The position numbers and the translations under genes are program-made. From Pelargonium x hortorum (lineage: Eukaryota > Streptophyta > Magnoliopsida > Geraniales > Geraniaceae), in the NCBI GenBank assembly GCA_036897525.1, contig JAYMTJ010000024.1, positions 53,416 to 117,415 on the forward strand: a stretch of 64,000 nt of DNA. The letters run 5' to 3'. The notes beneath the pieces were generated by a model. The model was not told the DNA's origin and ran no database searches. It saw only the letters and a list, made by a program, of their open reading frames with translations. Below are positions 24,741 to 38,118 of this stretch, piece after piece (position 1 is the stretch's first letter; every line of letters begins with the position of its first letter).

Positions 24741-27611
24741 TTTAGTATATAGTTACTTACTTACTTTCCTATTTCATTTCATTTATACCCGGATGCTTCT
24801 TATTCTTATCTTAAAGAAGCAAGAGTCTTCGCACTATATATAAAGAAAGAGCTATCTCTCAGCTCACCCACTTAATTTAATATCCGAGTTGACTACAGCA
24901 AGATTCTTATTAGATGTCTTTACTTGTACTAAAATAAAACTAAATAGAAGTTCTTGAAACCAGGTCCTTTTAAAATAAAAGGAGTGCTCAAAAAAGACTA
25001 TTAAAAGAGGTTCTTTCTCTAATTCCAGTTTTTATTACTCTTTATAGAAGGCTTCACCTATTTTGGTAATATAGTTAACGGAGAGCAAGTCATTGCTTAG
25101 GAATAAAGGTATAAAGTCTATAAAAGAGTGCTTTGGGATCGGGTACCCCCTTTGAGTTTCATTTCAGTTATATGCCCCAGTAAGGTAAAGTTTTGCTAGG
25201 TACTTTTTAGATTAGAGAGCTTATAATTGTGTATAGCAGAATTGTCGCTATTTGTTTAGAGGAGTTCACAAGATTAAGGAATCCTAGCGGTTCCTGGTTA
25301 ATACTTTAGGAAGTAGTCAATATCTTGTTAGAATTCTTTGGGATAGCAAGGACATGTTATTAGGAGGAGTTTAAGAATCAGTGAAAGCAGTTGCAGCGAG
25401 GTGTTCTTTTCTTTGTTCGAGAGTATTCCTAAGAGTAATGTGTGTAATACCATCTTTTAGTTGTAAAGCCAGATAATACTATATTCTTTGTAGGGAAGTT
25501 CAAGTAGTTCTTGTTAGCCAAGAAAAGAGGGAATTCTCTGACTAAGAATTTGTCGGACTTCTAAATAAAGGGGCACTAGACGTTACATAAAAGTTTATTT
25601 CTAGCTTTTTCGAATCTAAGCCTTAACTGGACTCGAACCTATTACATAGTTATAAAGGATCCGTGCTTTATTAATAATTAGTAGTTTTAATAGAACCCTT
25701 TCTCGTTTTCAGTGACAGCCCTTATACTGCCCTTAGGAATTCTTGTTTGACTTGACATAGAAACCCTTTCTTAATATTTTTTTTAGAAAAGGTAAGGTGG
25801 TAAAATCACAAAAGCGGATTTGCTAGAGGAAGTCCCACTTCAAAATTATTCAAACTTTATGTACCCAGGAAAAAAATATATACACGAGTATCCTTTACAA
25901 AGTGCAACTGGGCATATATTATCAAGACCAAATTACGAAACAGGGTACGTTTAGAGTTCTCCGTTGGGGTATTACAAGCTAGAGTACTAGGAAGCAGTTT
26001 CCCTGAAGAAGCTATCCAACAAAAAGGTATAACTAAAAATACCTATAATTCACTATTCTCCTCGTCGCTTGTAAATGTACTCTTATTTTACTCATAACTT
26101 TTTTTAAAAGTTTTAAAGATAAGGAGGATCTTTGATGAAAAAAACCAGGTTCACTCTATATTTATTCTTTCTTTTGTGTTTGTAGATACTGAAAAGATTC
26201 GGGTGAATTTCCCAAAATATACACCTTTTGAAATCCCAGCTTGCTCCTTGAATAAAGTATATGGTATAACCGTTAAGGAGTAATAAAAAACCTACGACTT
26301 CTATGTAACGAGAAAATCGTTAGATGAAAAGTATTAAAGAAGAGTTCCTAAATTAATAAGTCTTATACGAGAACAAAAGTTTTTTCCTTAAAGCAGCGCT
26401 ACTAAATTCAACCAGACATGGCCTAAGAAAGAAATTGAGGGTACTCTAGCCTTCAAATAGAAACTAACTTTTCTAAGCTAAGCGATTTGACTTAGATTTT
26501 GTCCCTAGTATATTTAGATACTTCTAGTAGCAAGCATTTACTTTTATACTTTATTTATAAGAGACTTATCCATAAGTTCCTGAAAATGAATGTAAGAAGG
26601 CACTACTAACCTGGTAAAGTTTGGACCTAATTAAGAGAACTCTTGTAAGTATAAATCGGAAAAAAAAACTTATTTGAACCTTTCAGGTCAGGGTATTCAT
26701 TACAAAGTAAGTTGATTCTTAATATAAAAACTTCAGTAAATCTTGAAAACTGGACCCTATAAAGAAAGAGTTATTGTTCAAGCATTTAAATCTTTAGATA
26801 ATAGAACTATAAAAGGAACACACCTTGATTGATTGAATAAAAGGAAATTTTGTACATAAAAAACGCAATAAAATCCAAATGGAGAATCGCCTATCAGAGT
26901 ATCGAAACTCACGAAAACGGTCATACAAACAGTTCCAGGCATCGGCACTAGGGAATTTTGCTGGCTGCTAGAACCGAATACCCATCTAACATGGATACCC
27001 TTAAAGCGAGAATAAAATTGATTTATTAGCCCGTTCCTACACTCCTCCTCCTCGTGTACTAAGCGTTTCTTTAGGCAGAGCAGCTGGAGTTATCTCTACT
27101 TAGAAAGCCGAACTAATAAAGAAAAGGAAGCTACTTTAGAAGCTCTGGGCAAAAGACTCTAATGACAGGACTTTAAACAAAAGAGTCTGGATCTTACATA
27201 TCCTTAAGAATCGACTCTAATACTCTTCCTCCTAAACCTAGATAGGGATTACCGAAAACTTACTTTAAGCAGATATTTTCCTTTTGTAAGCAAGCGAGTC
27301 CCGTATAGAATATAATAGAAAGTAGTATATGTATTAATTTATGTCTTCATAGTTAGTACATTAGTACAGTAGTTCTAGTTTCTCCCGTCTTTTTATTGTA
27401 TTCTACTTAAAAAATAATAACCTATATAATATAATATAATAAACTTTTCAATTCCAGGTTCTATAAAGCTCTCGCGTTTCCTCTCAAATCTCTAGTAGAA
27501 ATTGATAACACCAGTATCAGAATTCGACTTTTTTTTAACTCATGCCATTTTTTTAATGACTCACCTATATCACAGAAAAATGGACAAAACGACTCATTCA
27601 AGAAAGTGAGC

Positions 27612-27640
27612 AAATTCCCAATACAAAACCTGGAATACAA
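27612..27640 (+). repeat. Dispersed repeat, copy 1 (partner at 33993-34021)
   Basis: The 29-nt segment beginning CAAATTCCCAATACAAAAC differs from its partner at two positions. About 60 nt further on, CACCTTGTTAAACTAC also has a counterpart (CACCTTAAACTAC) after copy 2, so the original repeat was longer. Confidence 0.8.
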
Positions 27641-30600
27641 AATCTAAGACTCTTTTACCGTCTATACAAAGCAACAGAACACAGGAATACCTGGAATTAC
27701 ACCTTGTTAAACTACAAAAAAGGAACTAAATGAGAGAAGCAGCCTTAGGGTCTTCCTCTTTATTATGTGTATAATGTTAAATTCCTTTTTTTCTTTTCAT
27801 AATTACACACCTCGTTGACCTTATTCAAATAAGTATATTTAGTATCTTAGAATTTGAGCTACTAGTTGCTTTCCTAAAATTTTTTTAAAGCGAGGAAGTG
27901 AAATTAGAATCTCTTGGCAGTTTTTAGTACTTTTACTCAGACGAAAACTCTGGCTACGGCTACTAGTCGGGTGGGCTATATGAATAGCTTTTGGTAGGGA
28001 TGTATTTCCCTTACACTGACTGAGGGTGTCCTTTCCTGTCTTTAAAACCCGGTTTAGATCTCCTTCATTCCAATAAAAATGGAACCCCTTTCTCCTAAGG
28101 ATAAGGAACCTACAAATATATTACTGAATACTTGGAATATCTGATACTGCACAACATTGTAATTGTAAAACACTTCCCTTAAAAAGACTCAAAAACACAA
28201 GGGGAATACCTTCTTAAGTTGAATACCCTCAATTTGCTGGGTATCATATAAACTGACTTCTTTAAGACCTTTTCTTAACGGCTATACTTTTCATATTAGT
28301 TAGTGGACTTACTTTACCATATGTGCTTGATTGCTAAAGATTCACCTTGGAAAGAATCAAATCAAATAGGGGTGTTCCAAACGACAAAGTTATTCTCTTT
28401 GTTCCGTATTATTGACAACTCTTATCTTGCCTGCCTATTGCCACTATTTCATTTATTTATTACTAAAAGAATAATTTATTAGTAATGGTACGCCTATATA
28501 AGAAACTGAGACGAAAAGAAGCCTTAAAAGCGTTGAATTTACTGTTTTATATCCTTCTTCTCCCGTGTACCCTCAAAGTACAACCATCCACTAAAGTGGA
28601 CCTTTTCTTCGCTTTAGAACCGCAAAGCTGAAACAAGGGTAAGATAGTGTAAATACAATGGCAGGCCTACTTCTTGTTTGTTCTTGGACTAAATTGAAAT
28701 ATCAAAAAAAAAAGCAAGTAAGATTCCCACGTTCCTTAATAAAGTCCAGAAAGTCTCTTTGACTCCGAACCGGCAGGCCGTTTGCCTAGAATCTTAATAA
28801 TTTTAAAAGAAGAGGCTTAAAATAAAAGTAGCAAAAACGGAAATATTTTATGTTATTAAGTAGAGTATACCACAAGAGTCCTGCCCCTTAAGAATTTAGA
28901 CGCTCATACTAGCTTCACTTCAGTAGATACAAATAGGATATACGTTTAGCAAAAAACTACGGGTAAATAAGAGTATATCATATAACAGGTCACTATCTAT
29001 TGAATTGCAGCTTTAGCAATTCGACCCTATCCTATATAAAGAGAAATGCAACTACAGTAAATAATATTTAATACGACAAAGCTCGAGTACCCTAGGTCGC
29101 TCCAAAGAGTTTCTCCGTTTATAGACTTCTGTTACCTACAGGGATTTTTTTTCTGAAAAGGTAAGAAAAATTAACACAAGGACTCTGCAAGTTCTGCTAA
29201 CCTCTTACCGAAAGAGGATTCTGAAGCTCTACTCCTGAACCTTAAGTGCAGCTGCTTTGGTTTTTCTTTAACTACATAACATGATAACAAAAGCGGCCCA
29301 AGATACTAGACTATCACTAGGTAACAAAAACTGTAATACCCCATTTATAAGTCTCTGTATTAGGGTTTCCTTAAGGCTCCTGACTAAAGTGGAATCAAAG
29401 AATGCCCCCTGTTATCTTATTTTAAATAGGAAGTGCTTTTTAAGCGCAGCCTTAAGTCTTCCAGAATTGGGTTGAGAGTTTGGTGAATTTTAGTAAAAAA
29501 AAGCAAACCCAATCGCGGATACCCGGTAGATTGCATTAAAATATGTGAGGGCGTAACCTACGTACTATATCTCAAGCTCAAACTTTTATTTTATAACGAC
29601 AGCTTGTCTTGTTTAGATGAAGTTAGCTTCTACTGCCAAGGACAAAGTCTTATGTTATAATGATACAAAAGGAATAAGAGAATATTTACTTAAGTGCCAT
29701 ATCACGGTGCCAAAACTAGACCAGAATGAACGGGTAAGTTGGTATTACTTTCTATTTTGGTGAGTAAGAGTTTAGGATAGGTATCTTTAATTACTCGGAT
29801 CATAAGCAGCAATTTTGAAAAAAAACTCTATACCTAAAAATTTTAAAAAACTTGGACAATAACCAAAAAGCCGGCTTCACGGCTTGCAAACCTATCTCTC
29901 ATTCTACACTAAGCTCTACTTGAGGTGTGTAATCATAGCTAGACGATTTATCTACGAAGCGCAATTGTTTATTGCAAGTAAATCCGGTTTTGAACCGCCA
30001 GCTGTCGTTCTAAATTAAAGGAATTTTATCTATTGATTTCATAAGAAACCCTGACTCTTATCGACTTCGTATCTCTTATTTTGAGCCTTATGGGAACCCT
30101 CAAGGGTCTCAGAAAAGGAACCAAAGTTATTAAGGGGAATACTTCAGAGATTACTCTATAAGATCCTACTTTGAACTTTCAAATTCCATACCTCTTTTTT
30201 GCTATTAGAACGAAAAAAAAAGAGAAATGTAACTGTAGGCTAGTTGACTGCTTGGCTTGCCCAATATCGTGTAAGCTATACAACCTCTATCTTTTTACTG
30301 GATTACCCTAGATTTGCTACTCTTACGAGTCCAAGGACGGTCATATTGTATAGTAATTTTTAATGAGATGAAATGAAAGCTTGTTTTTTTAGTAATTTTT
30401 AGTAATAGGTCCCTTACAGAATTTTTATTATAGATCTTATAATCGAGTTTATCGGATCAATTTCGGATACCCTCTGCAATGCAATAAAGCTGCAAGCCCG
30501 CGTTGGCAATGTTTTTTTTTTTCTTTAAGACGATTGCGCTTTGATCGTTCACGTGTTAGTTTCAATAAGTAATTCTTAGATTTTTTTGAGTTCTGAACTA

Positions 30601-33600
30601 GGGGATTTTTTAGTTGTCTTGTGCATTTCCTAATACGTATAAGTTTAGAGTATCTAAGATAAACCTCCCACTCCCAGATGTGTGCTCTCTGTTTACCGAC
30701 GAGTTGTACTAAATACCAAGCTATTCTTGTAGATAAGGCGAGGTAGGGTTTTAATAGAGTAGACTATACAAGGTCGTTTTGTTTGTAAGCTCAGAATGCG
30801 GATTTGGGCCTAGTATCGATTCAAGGTATAAAGAAAAGAGCAAGGAGCTCGTAGGGAAAACCCCTTCGACTGGTTAATAAAAGGATAGGTTACTCTAGTT
30901 TCAAGCGATTAGAACCCTCGCATTTCTATATAAAAGGAAGATGCATTACCACAAGTATATTTATGACTATACTCTAACAAAAAGGTTTTTATAATACCTT
31001 AGTTTACACTTCAATTTTTTTTACTAATAGAAATTATTGGAGTTATACCCAGTTTATCATTATCAAGAAGGGACAACCCTATTATTTATCCAAGATATCA
31101 GATATATAAGCTCGGCAAAGAGTTCGCTACTAAATTCTAATTAAAATTTTCTTTTAGTGTAAGGAGAGCACCAAGTAACAGTGGCTTAACAAGTCAACTA
31201 AAACCCTCAGCTGGTAATAAAGTCTAGACATTCTAATTACTTAGATAAAGCCCTTTCTCCTTGCTTTTACTTTTCTTTTATACGAGACTCTTGGATATTT
31301 TTTTAACGTAAAGTGTTGATACGCTTTTTTTTTTTTTGATGCCGCAGGTTCACCAGGGATCCCATGTTTACTTGAAGAGCCTCTCCCCAGTTGGTGTAGA
31401 ATAGGTAAGTTTCAATTTGGGTATTCCGATCTATCTTTACTAGAAACTAATTACAAGTGCTAGAAGCTCCTTCTATAGGTCTTTTGTAGATCTATCTTCA
31501 GTAATCTTGAAGTAGGATAGGTGTAGGGTAGCCCTCAAGTGTTTTCAAATTAGTACCTTATTCGTAAATGTCACACTAGCAAAAAAAAGGACCATTATCA
31601 TATGGAAATCACAAAAGATTAGATCCTTTGAGTACAAACACTTAGCGACTGGTTTTGGTGTCTTAAAGAATTCTTATATTCAGCTAATAGGGACCCGGAA
31701 ATGTTTCAGTTTATTTCTTTTAAAACCAGTAAAATCTCATGCTAGAGTTTTTGTATACCACGAAAAATAAGGCTAAATATCACTATTTATATAACTCATT
31801 CCTATATTAATTAGTTAATTTAGCTACAAACCCCTTTTTAATCAAGAAGACCAAGGCTCCCTTTAAGTAGTCTAACCCTTGTTTCCAAGCATCCGAAATG
31901 CTTAGTACTTTTACTTAAATGTCCCTTAGTTAACATTAAAATATTTAAGGTATTACCAAGCAACTACCTACCAGAGTCTCAATTCTAGAACTCTGTGTTA
32001 CGTTGCGAGTTGAATGCACAAATATCCCTTAGCCTCAGCTCAAATCCCATAGAAGTAAGCTTCTTGAGGCTGTTAAGAGCTTAGCAACCTTTTTTTTACA
32101 AGGGTTCTGAATAGAGGGGTTAGAACTTTTTTCTGTTACAGAGTTTATGAAGTAAGTTTTTCCAGAGAGGCTAAGCTAAGTCTGCTTTTGCTGTTGGTCT
32201 TTCCGTGTGTAAGTCTAGTCTGTACTATGCTATAATAAATACTACTAAAGGCTCTAACCTCCTGACGAGGGTTTAGTCGACCTATTTTTTAGTTTGAGCT
32301 TCTTCAAGCAGAGGTATATAGCTTAATTTATCAGCAACCAATGGATATAGACAAGACCTGGGCTGGATAACAAAAGGGTTAAGATATACATAATTTTGAG
32401 TATTGGGGTGAGTTGAACAGGACTCTGGATACTTACTAAGCTAAGAATGCTTTAAGCTTTAAGGTTTCGTCATTAGAGAAGCTACCGGCCTTTCCTAGTT
32501 ATTATTTAGCAATAGCAATCAGAATAACCAAGGAAGAACTTTTGGACCGGGTTAAAACAAAAAAGTAATCGAATCGAGTAGGCGGTGTGTTACTTTATCT
32601 AGTTTTTTCCTTAGATTTTACTAGTATTTCATCCAAGTTCTACTAGAAAAACGACTCTGTATCAAGCTAGGGAGAGCTGAGAAAAGCTTCTATCTCGAAC
32701 AGAACCTAATAGCAGCTATAAAAGTACACCATTCAACTGCTGCAACACATCGATTGAAGAAGATGAACTCAAACTGATATTATAATCTTGAACTAGAACT
32801 TCTAATCCAACTTCCAACCCTACTCTATTAGCAGTAAGAAGTCAATCTCAATACCCTGATAATGGAAGAACACATCCAACAAGATATCCACTCAAACCAA
32901 CAAATCAAGCTCAATTAAACGCTCCTGAACTAGAATGAAAGGTCAGAGTGCTAAGGTTACTAAGAACAGATGGTTCACATGAATAGAATAAGCAAGTAAC
33001 CAGTTTACTTATCTAGAAGTGCTTTCACAAGGACAAGGAAAGGATGGGATACTGAGAAGAACCTGAACTTATTTGAAGGATAGGCTCTCTATGGAATTTT
33101 GCTAACACTATAATACATACAAAAATGGAGGATTCCAAGTCACAGATAATTAGGAAATTGCTTTCTTATCCTTAGAGTTGGGTTAGTCCTCTATTGAGTT
33201 CAAAGCATAATTAAGAAGGTATCTGATTCTAGACTAATTGGATGCGAACCGATGGTTTGACTTGTCGAACGATGTTGTTTTAACTAGAAATGTCTCTTAA
33301 GCAATGGTATTCCGGATATAGAGAATTCTATCTAAGGGTTCTCTTTCTTTCCTACAAATTAAGAGTGGGTTAGTTTCTTAATTTGCATTGGTAAAACTTC
33401 ACAATCTCTCTATCTAAGTGAATACGTGAATATCTTGATCTCACAAAAGGGAACTTTGCGACTAGAACCCTCGTACACAGCCTCCATTTCTGTTGATGCA
33501 ACTACTTAGAACTCAATGTAAATGGACTCTCTATAGGACCAACTAAATACTATAGGTATAGGAAATGTAAAGCTAATTCAAAGTGTCCTTTATATAAGCT

Positions 33601-33632
33601 ATTCTTAAAGGCTGTATTGTTCCTAGCTTTGC

Positions 33633-33660
33633 TTTAGACTTGGGCTTGCTACACAGAATA
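33633..33660 (+). repeat. Inverted dispersed repeat, copy 1 (partner at 47756-47783)
   Basis: Twenty-eight bases beginning TTTAGACTTGGGCTTGC are the perfect reverse complement of 47756-47783. Similarity continues weakly on one flank (CTAGGAACAATAC against CTAGGCACAATAC). Confidence 0.88.
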
Positions 33661-33749
33661 AAACACCGAAGTTAGGTTCGAGCTCTGTAAAGAGTACTTG
33701 CTTTCATTCTCCAACAAGTTCCTAAAAGTTCATCAGTTAGAACTGTACT

Positions 33750-33774
33750 GTTAGAACAAGGTTGGATTTGAGTT
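33750..33774 (+). repeat. Second inverted repeat block, copy 1 (partner at 47938-47961)
   Basis: The segment GTTAGAACAAGGTTGGATTT and the five bases after it match the reverse complement of 47938-47961 with one mismatch and one gap. With the block at 33633-33660 it shows that roughly 140-200 nt is shared between 33.7 and 47.8 kb. Confidence 0.7.
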
Positions 33775-33992
33775 AGGGAAGACCTTAATTGGTACACTAA
33801 AATAAAGTACCTAGACAGGTTTAGTAATCTACTCTATACAAAGGAAATCAAAATAGCAACAATTCCTATAGTTACAGTTCTTTAATTTGAGTTGTTACTT
33901 ATTACAGTAACTTCTAAGAAGAATTATGAGTTCTAAAGTAAATAGAATCAATCAGTTCTGCTAAATCCCATTAATTCCTTTGGCTCGCATTA

Positions 33993-34021
33993 CAAATTCC
34001 CAATACAAAACAAGGAATACA
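33993..34021 (+). repeat. Dispersed repeat, copy 2 (partner at 27612-27640)
   Basis: Direct copy of the segment at 27.6 kb with two mismatches; the related tail lies at 34030-34047, closer than in copy 1, implying a deletion or insertion between them. Confidence 0.8.
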
Positions 34022-34778
34022 TTCAATTTCACCTTAAACTACAGGAATTTAAGAATCTTTTCTATATTCACCTTTAGCAACACCTGCAATCCGCGAATTT
34101 AGAGAGTTCCTAAACTAGAATAATACTAGGAATCTCAGGGAACTCATTTCAAGGAATTAGTACAACAAGAAAATCATTCTTTATAGAATTTCCCTCAACT
34201 ATTATAGAATATAGAATAGAGTATTTCCTCCAATTAAAATATAATGAGAGCCCCTTTTTTCCTCTTAAAAGAGTTGTTATTGCAGTATCGAATAAAGAAA
34301 TAGCTACAACAAGAAGACATATCGGTACAGGTCCCTCGACTAGAGTTTCCCCCTTCCCTAGCCATCTTTCCTTGAGTTCTAAGAAGCATGAAATTGGAGT
34401 GACTCTTAGCATAATGTATCCTCTTGCTTTGACTCCTATTCACCGACTGGCATTGCTCAGGCTTTCAATTAACAACTATAAATAGCCAAAATAAGTACAT
34501 GAATTCCATCAGGACCAATAGAATCTATAACACAACTCTTTCTTCTGCACTTGACAAGGACTAGCAATCACGGGCTCCATAAGAGCCTAAGAAAGATAAG
34601 AACTTCACAGAACCAAGAAATATGTATTCAGTTATTAGACTTCCTTCGACAGCACAGTAGCAGCTGGTGGATTTAGAGTGGGTTCTGTATTCAGCATCTT
34701 TAGTTTCGATAAACCTTTATGGTTTAGGCTATATCTTATATTGACTTACTGTAATTGGAGCTGGCGCAGTGTCTAGGT

Positions 34779-35153
34779 CTAGCTTACTGAGGGAATTAGT
34801 ACACAGTCCTTCGCCGGCGTAGTTACTAGTTTTCCAACTAAGGGTCCTTTAAAGGAGAATGTTTCTATAAAATAAAGAGTGTCTCTTTTCTTAGTTAGTT
34901 TTTTTCTATCGTAGCTCGAAGGGTCTCTTACTGTCTTTGGAAGAAGAAGATAAAATGAAGTGAAGCTGAGGAAACAAGATCTCACAGGGTTGGTTGGAAG
35001 ATAAAGGATGAAACAAAAAATCCCGTCCCCAGGTTGAGACGAGAAGAGAGAAGCTGACATCTCACAGGATTGAATAGATGTCCCTTGTCCTCTGTGAGAA
35101 GAATCAGAAGGAATGGAAAATGTGTCCATAAAGCAAAGAGCAATAGAGTCCAC
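34779..35153 (-). CDS. Unrecognised open frame of 124 codons, probably chance
   Basis: The frame starts with GTG and has a central hydrophobic patch (IFCFILYLP and CFLSFTSFYLLLP) but no motif I recognise. It lies in a repeat-bearing intergenic block with no conserved neighbour. I list it for its length; a chance frame is the best explanation. Confidence 0.13.
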   Translation of the reverse strand: MDSIALCFMDTFSIPSDSSHRGQGTSIQSCEMSASLFSSQPGDGIFCFILYLPTNPVRSCFLSFTSFYLLLPKTVRDPSSYDRKKLTKKRDTLYFIETFSFKGPLVGKLVTTPAKDCVLIPSVS

Positions 35154-38088
35154 ATAGAAGTTCAGTTCAAAGACATGTGTCCAGAGTCTATAGTTTTCGT
35201 GTGAATTCGAGTTAGTGTTCGTTTGTGTCTGCAGAAAGAAGGAAGAGCGCTTTGAAACTAGACTAGAAAGAATAGGTTCGCTGAGGGTATTGCTCCTATC
35301 CTAGCAGCGATGGACCGATGAACTAGCTAGATTTCCTTGTGTTCTTCCCTTGCTAAATCAAAGTGCCTAGTTCTGATCTTGTTCCTTGTATTCTATATGT
35401 ACCTAAGAAAGTATAAGATAATAATATAGGATATTTGCTAACTTTCAATTTACGAAAAAATTGGGTATGGTAAGCACTTAATTAGACAGGGGCTTGCCTC
35501 TTTCTTTCATTCATTTTAAGCTACAAGACAATCGAGTTTACAAAAAGTTTAAAGATAAAGTTTTCGGGGTAACCTATTTGGTGGATCTAAATTATTACGT
35601 CCCAAAATTGTAGCTCAGATGAAAAGGATACAACTCCACTAAAGAAATGCAATCTTCCTCTAATTAATTTAATACTCAGGAGTTGTACATTTACTTTGGT
35701 ATATTAATAAAAAAAGCACCCAACTACCATAATAGTTTTTTAATTCCTTTATTAATTCTATAAGGGCCGCGGTCAATTTCCCAACCCAAACTGGATTACT
35801 ATAAACATTTTATTAATAGAAAAACTTGAGACTTCCTTACAAGATAGGACAAACTAATAAAGTACCGCGCCTTGAACTTTTAACAAAAGCAGATAGGAGT
35901 ACGGACTCCATATCTAAGAAGCTAGCAAACTCTAACTAGTAAAAGAAAGTCTTGGGAATTGCTAAATCGAAGAGTCCTATTTTCCTCCCGGTTTAAAGTA
36001 AAGTACATACAAAGGGAAACTTATAATTAAGGCATTTCGACTCTTCAGGAGCACGAGGAAGCTCTCCTAAATTTCTACGAAATGAAATCAACTAAGGTTT
36101 TGTTAGGACTTCTTTTTATAGGATATTCCTACCTTATGTAAATAGCACTACCCCCCTTAATGCCAAGATTGAGCTTAAACCCTTTAAATTAAAGCCGCAT
36201 CTCGCCTAGAATAAAAAAGAGACTTTTAGTTTTCCAAGTGACCCTACTCCAAATCCGTGCTTCTTCTTAGCAACTTATTATAAAGCACAAAACTAGCCAA
36301 ACAAAGCAGTCCAGCTTGACATGACACCCCAAATAAGATGAAAATGCGGTAATGTTTAATTCTAGAGCCAGCTATATTTCCATTATTTAGTAGACAGAGA
36401 ATTCCGAATTGAAATATACGACCTTTGCTTATTGTCCTTCTAAATTTTGTATTCAACATTCCGGGCTTAACTTATTAACAAGGTTATAAGGGAGAACCCA
36501 AATGTAGGCAAACCTCGCAAGAAATGCCTTACCAACTCTTTACTAACTTCTAAATCTGAGGGTTAAGCTCCTATTAAGCTTTAGTTCCCGGTATTCTTCG
36601 ACCTTCTTTAACTCATATCCTTGGTTGGTTATAGGCCCGTACTTCCAAAACCCTTATTAAGTGCTTCCCTGGGTTTTGCTTTATTCACTAGATTTTTTAA
36701 TTAAGAGTTATTCTCTTTTTTTATTAGTATTCTACTTAGTTGCTAAAGGGTACTCTTGATATTAAAGCATAAGTAAGTATTTAATCTAATTTAATTTAAA
36801 GTATAAAAGGTATAAAATCGCGAATACAAGGATTTACTTGAACCCCCTATCCCTATGATATACCTATAAAGAAAGAATACTTAGTACAGAAGTAGTCCCG
36901 TGTTTGTACAAACTATACTAGAATCCTACTCCCCTGTTTTTTGGAACTTTAAGTGTCTATTTCTTTCCTATTTTCCATAGGCCTAAAATTTCCCGAAAAG
37001 GTTGCTCCATTCTTTTAGGGTCTATATGACTAAACTACCAAGGTATACTTTGTTTTTTTTGCGGAACAGGCTTCAACTCAGCGCATACAAACAAGAGTCT
37101 AACTTCGCTAAAGCAGGAAAAAACTTCTTGGTTATATAATTACAATTACCTAGCTCTAGTTTTAAAACGGATTTCATTTATCTGTACACTTTTCCCGAAA
37201 TAGAGAGGAGATACTAACTAAAGTAGAAAGCAATAAAAATTAGGGACATAACTCCTAAAAACTTTTCAATTACTATAAAAATAGCTCTTAACCTGTCAAC
37301 TAAATACCGAATTCCTGTCTACCTAATTTATAAGCCCCCTCCTTACCTTAATGTAATGCGAACGTATAGTTACTAATCTGTTGTACTAGTGGATGCTCAA
37401 GATATATAAAAATTATAAAAATTAACAAGGATTGGAAAAATAGCCTAAACTATTTATTACGTAAATTGATAAGTCCCCTATACTGGTGTATTGAACTGCA
37501 AGAACCCCGTAAGAAACTAAAAAAAAAAGCTCAATTCTGAAGATTAAAGGCTACTAGATGGAGACGGAGACTGCCTCCTACTACGAGTCTAAGTTTTGTC
37601 AATAAAATTTTAGTCTTGATTATCAGGAAACCCGGGGGAGCTTCAACTTATAAGCAAAGAGCATCCTTAGTAAATACCGAGGAGGAGTCTCTTACCAGCC
37701 CCACAACCCCTTGTTAAGGTTCAATACAATAATAAGGAATCTTAAGCCAAACCTTGATCACAAAAATCTTTATAAAAATGATATTCGAAAAAAGACTATA
37801 GCCTGTTAAGAGGGCCCATATTATTAAAGCAAATGACTCGAATTGAAGATTAAGTACCGCATACTATGAAAGTTCTTGGATACTTCCTTATTTTCGTAAA
37901 GTTGAGTTAGGTTTTTACGCATTAATCAAAGGGAAGTTCTACGATCTGTGCTTTTCAGATTTCCTGCAATCTGTGTAATTTGAGTAAAATGAAGAAGCAA
38001 GGGGTGCCTAAAATCAAATGCTACAGAAGAATCTCTTTCCTGTGTTGCTGATAGAAGCTCAAGATCTCCTTTGTTAGGATGGAACTCT

Positions 38089-38118
38089 ATTAATATTAAT
38101 ATTAATATTAATATTAAT
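38089..38118. repeat. Hexanucleotide tandem repeat (ATTAAT)5
   Basis: Five perfect ATTAAT units. The unit is close to self-complementary, so the array can fold on itself. Confidence 0.92.

Larger units (their letters stand above)
24217..32659. other. Long A+T-rich stretch without recognised genes
   Basis: No gene was recognised. It includes a (TA)10 microsatellite at 24721-24740, an ATAAT-type repeat near 27425-27441, a 13-T run at 31325-31337 and one member of a dispersed repeat at 27612-27640. The only listed frame (29281-29475, plus) has no known relatives that I can see. Confidence 0.55.
32660..35400. other. Less A+T-rich intergenic block with dispersed repeats
   Basis: Composition shifts towards phrases such as CTAGAACTTC and CAACAAGATATCC. 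The block carries repeat members matching 27.6 kb and, inverted, 47.8 kb. Overlapping frames at 34149-34443 and 34779-35153 have no recognisable product. Confidence 0.45.

Noticed and set aside
25625-25700. Minus-strand T-arm-like motif (AGGTTCGAGTCC)
   Set aside because: No D arm or anticodon arm could be placed at tRNA spacing upstream on that strand.
29975-30010. GGTTCAAAACCGG on the minus strand as a T arm
   Set aside because: It is simply a local palindrome with no D or anticodon arm.
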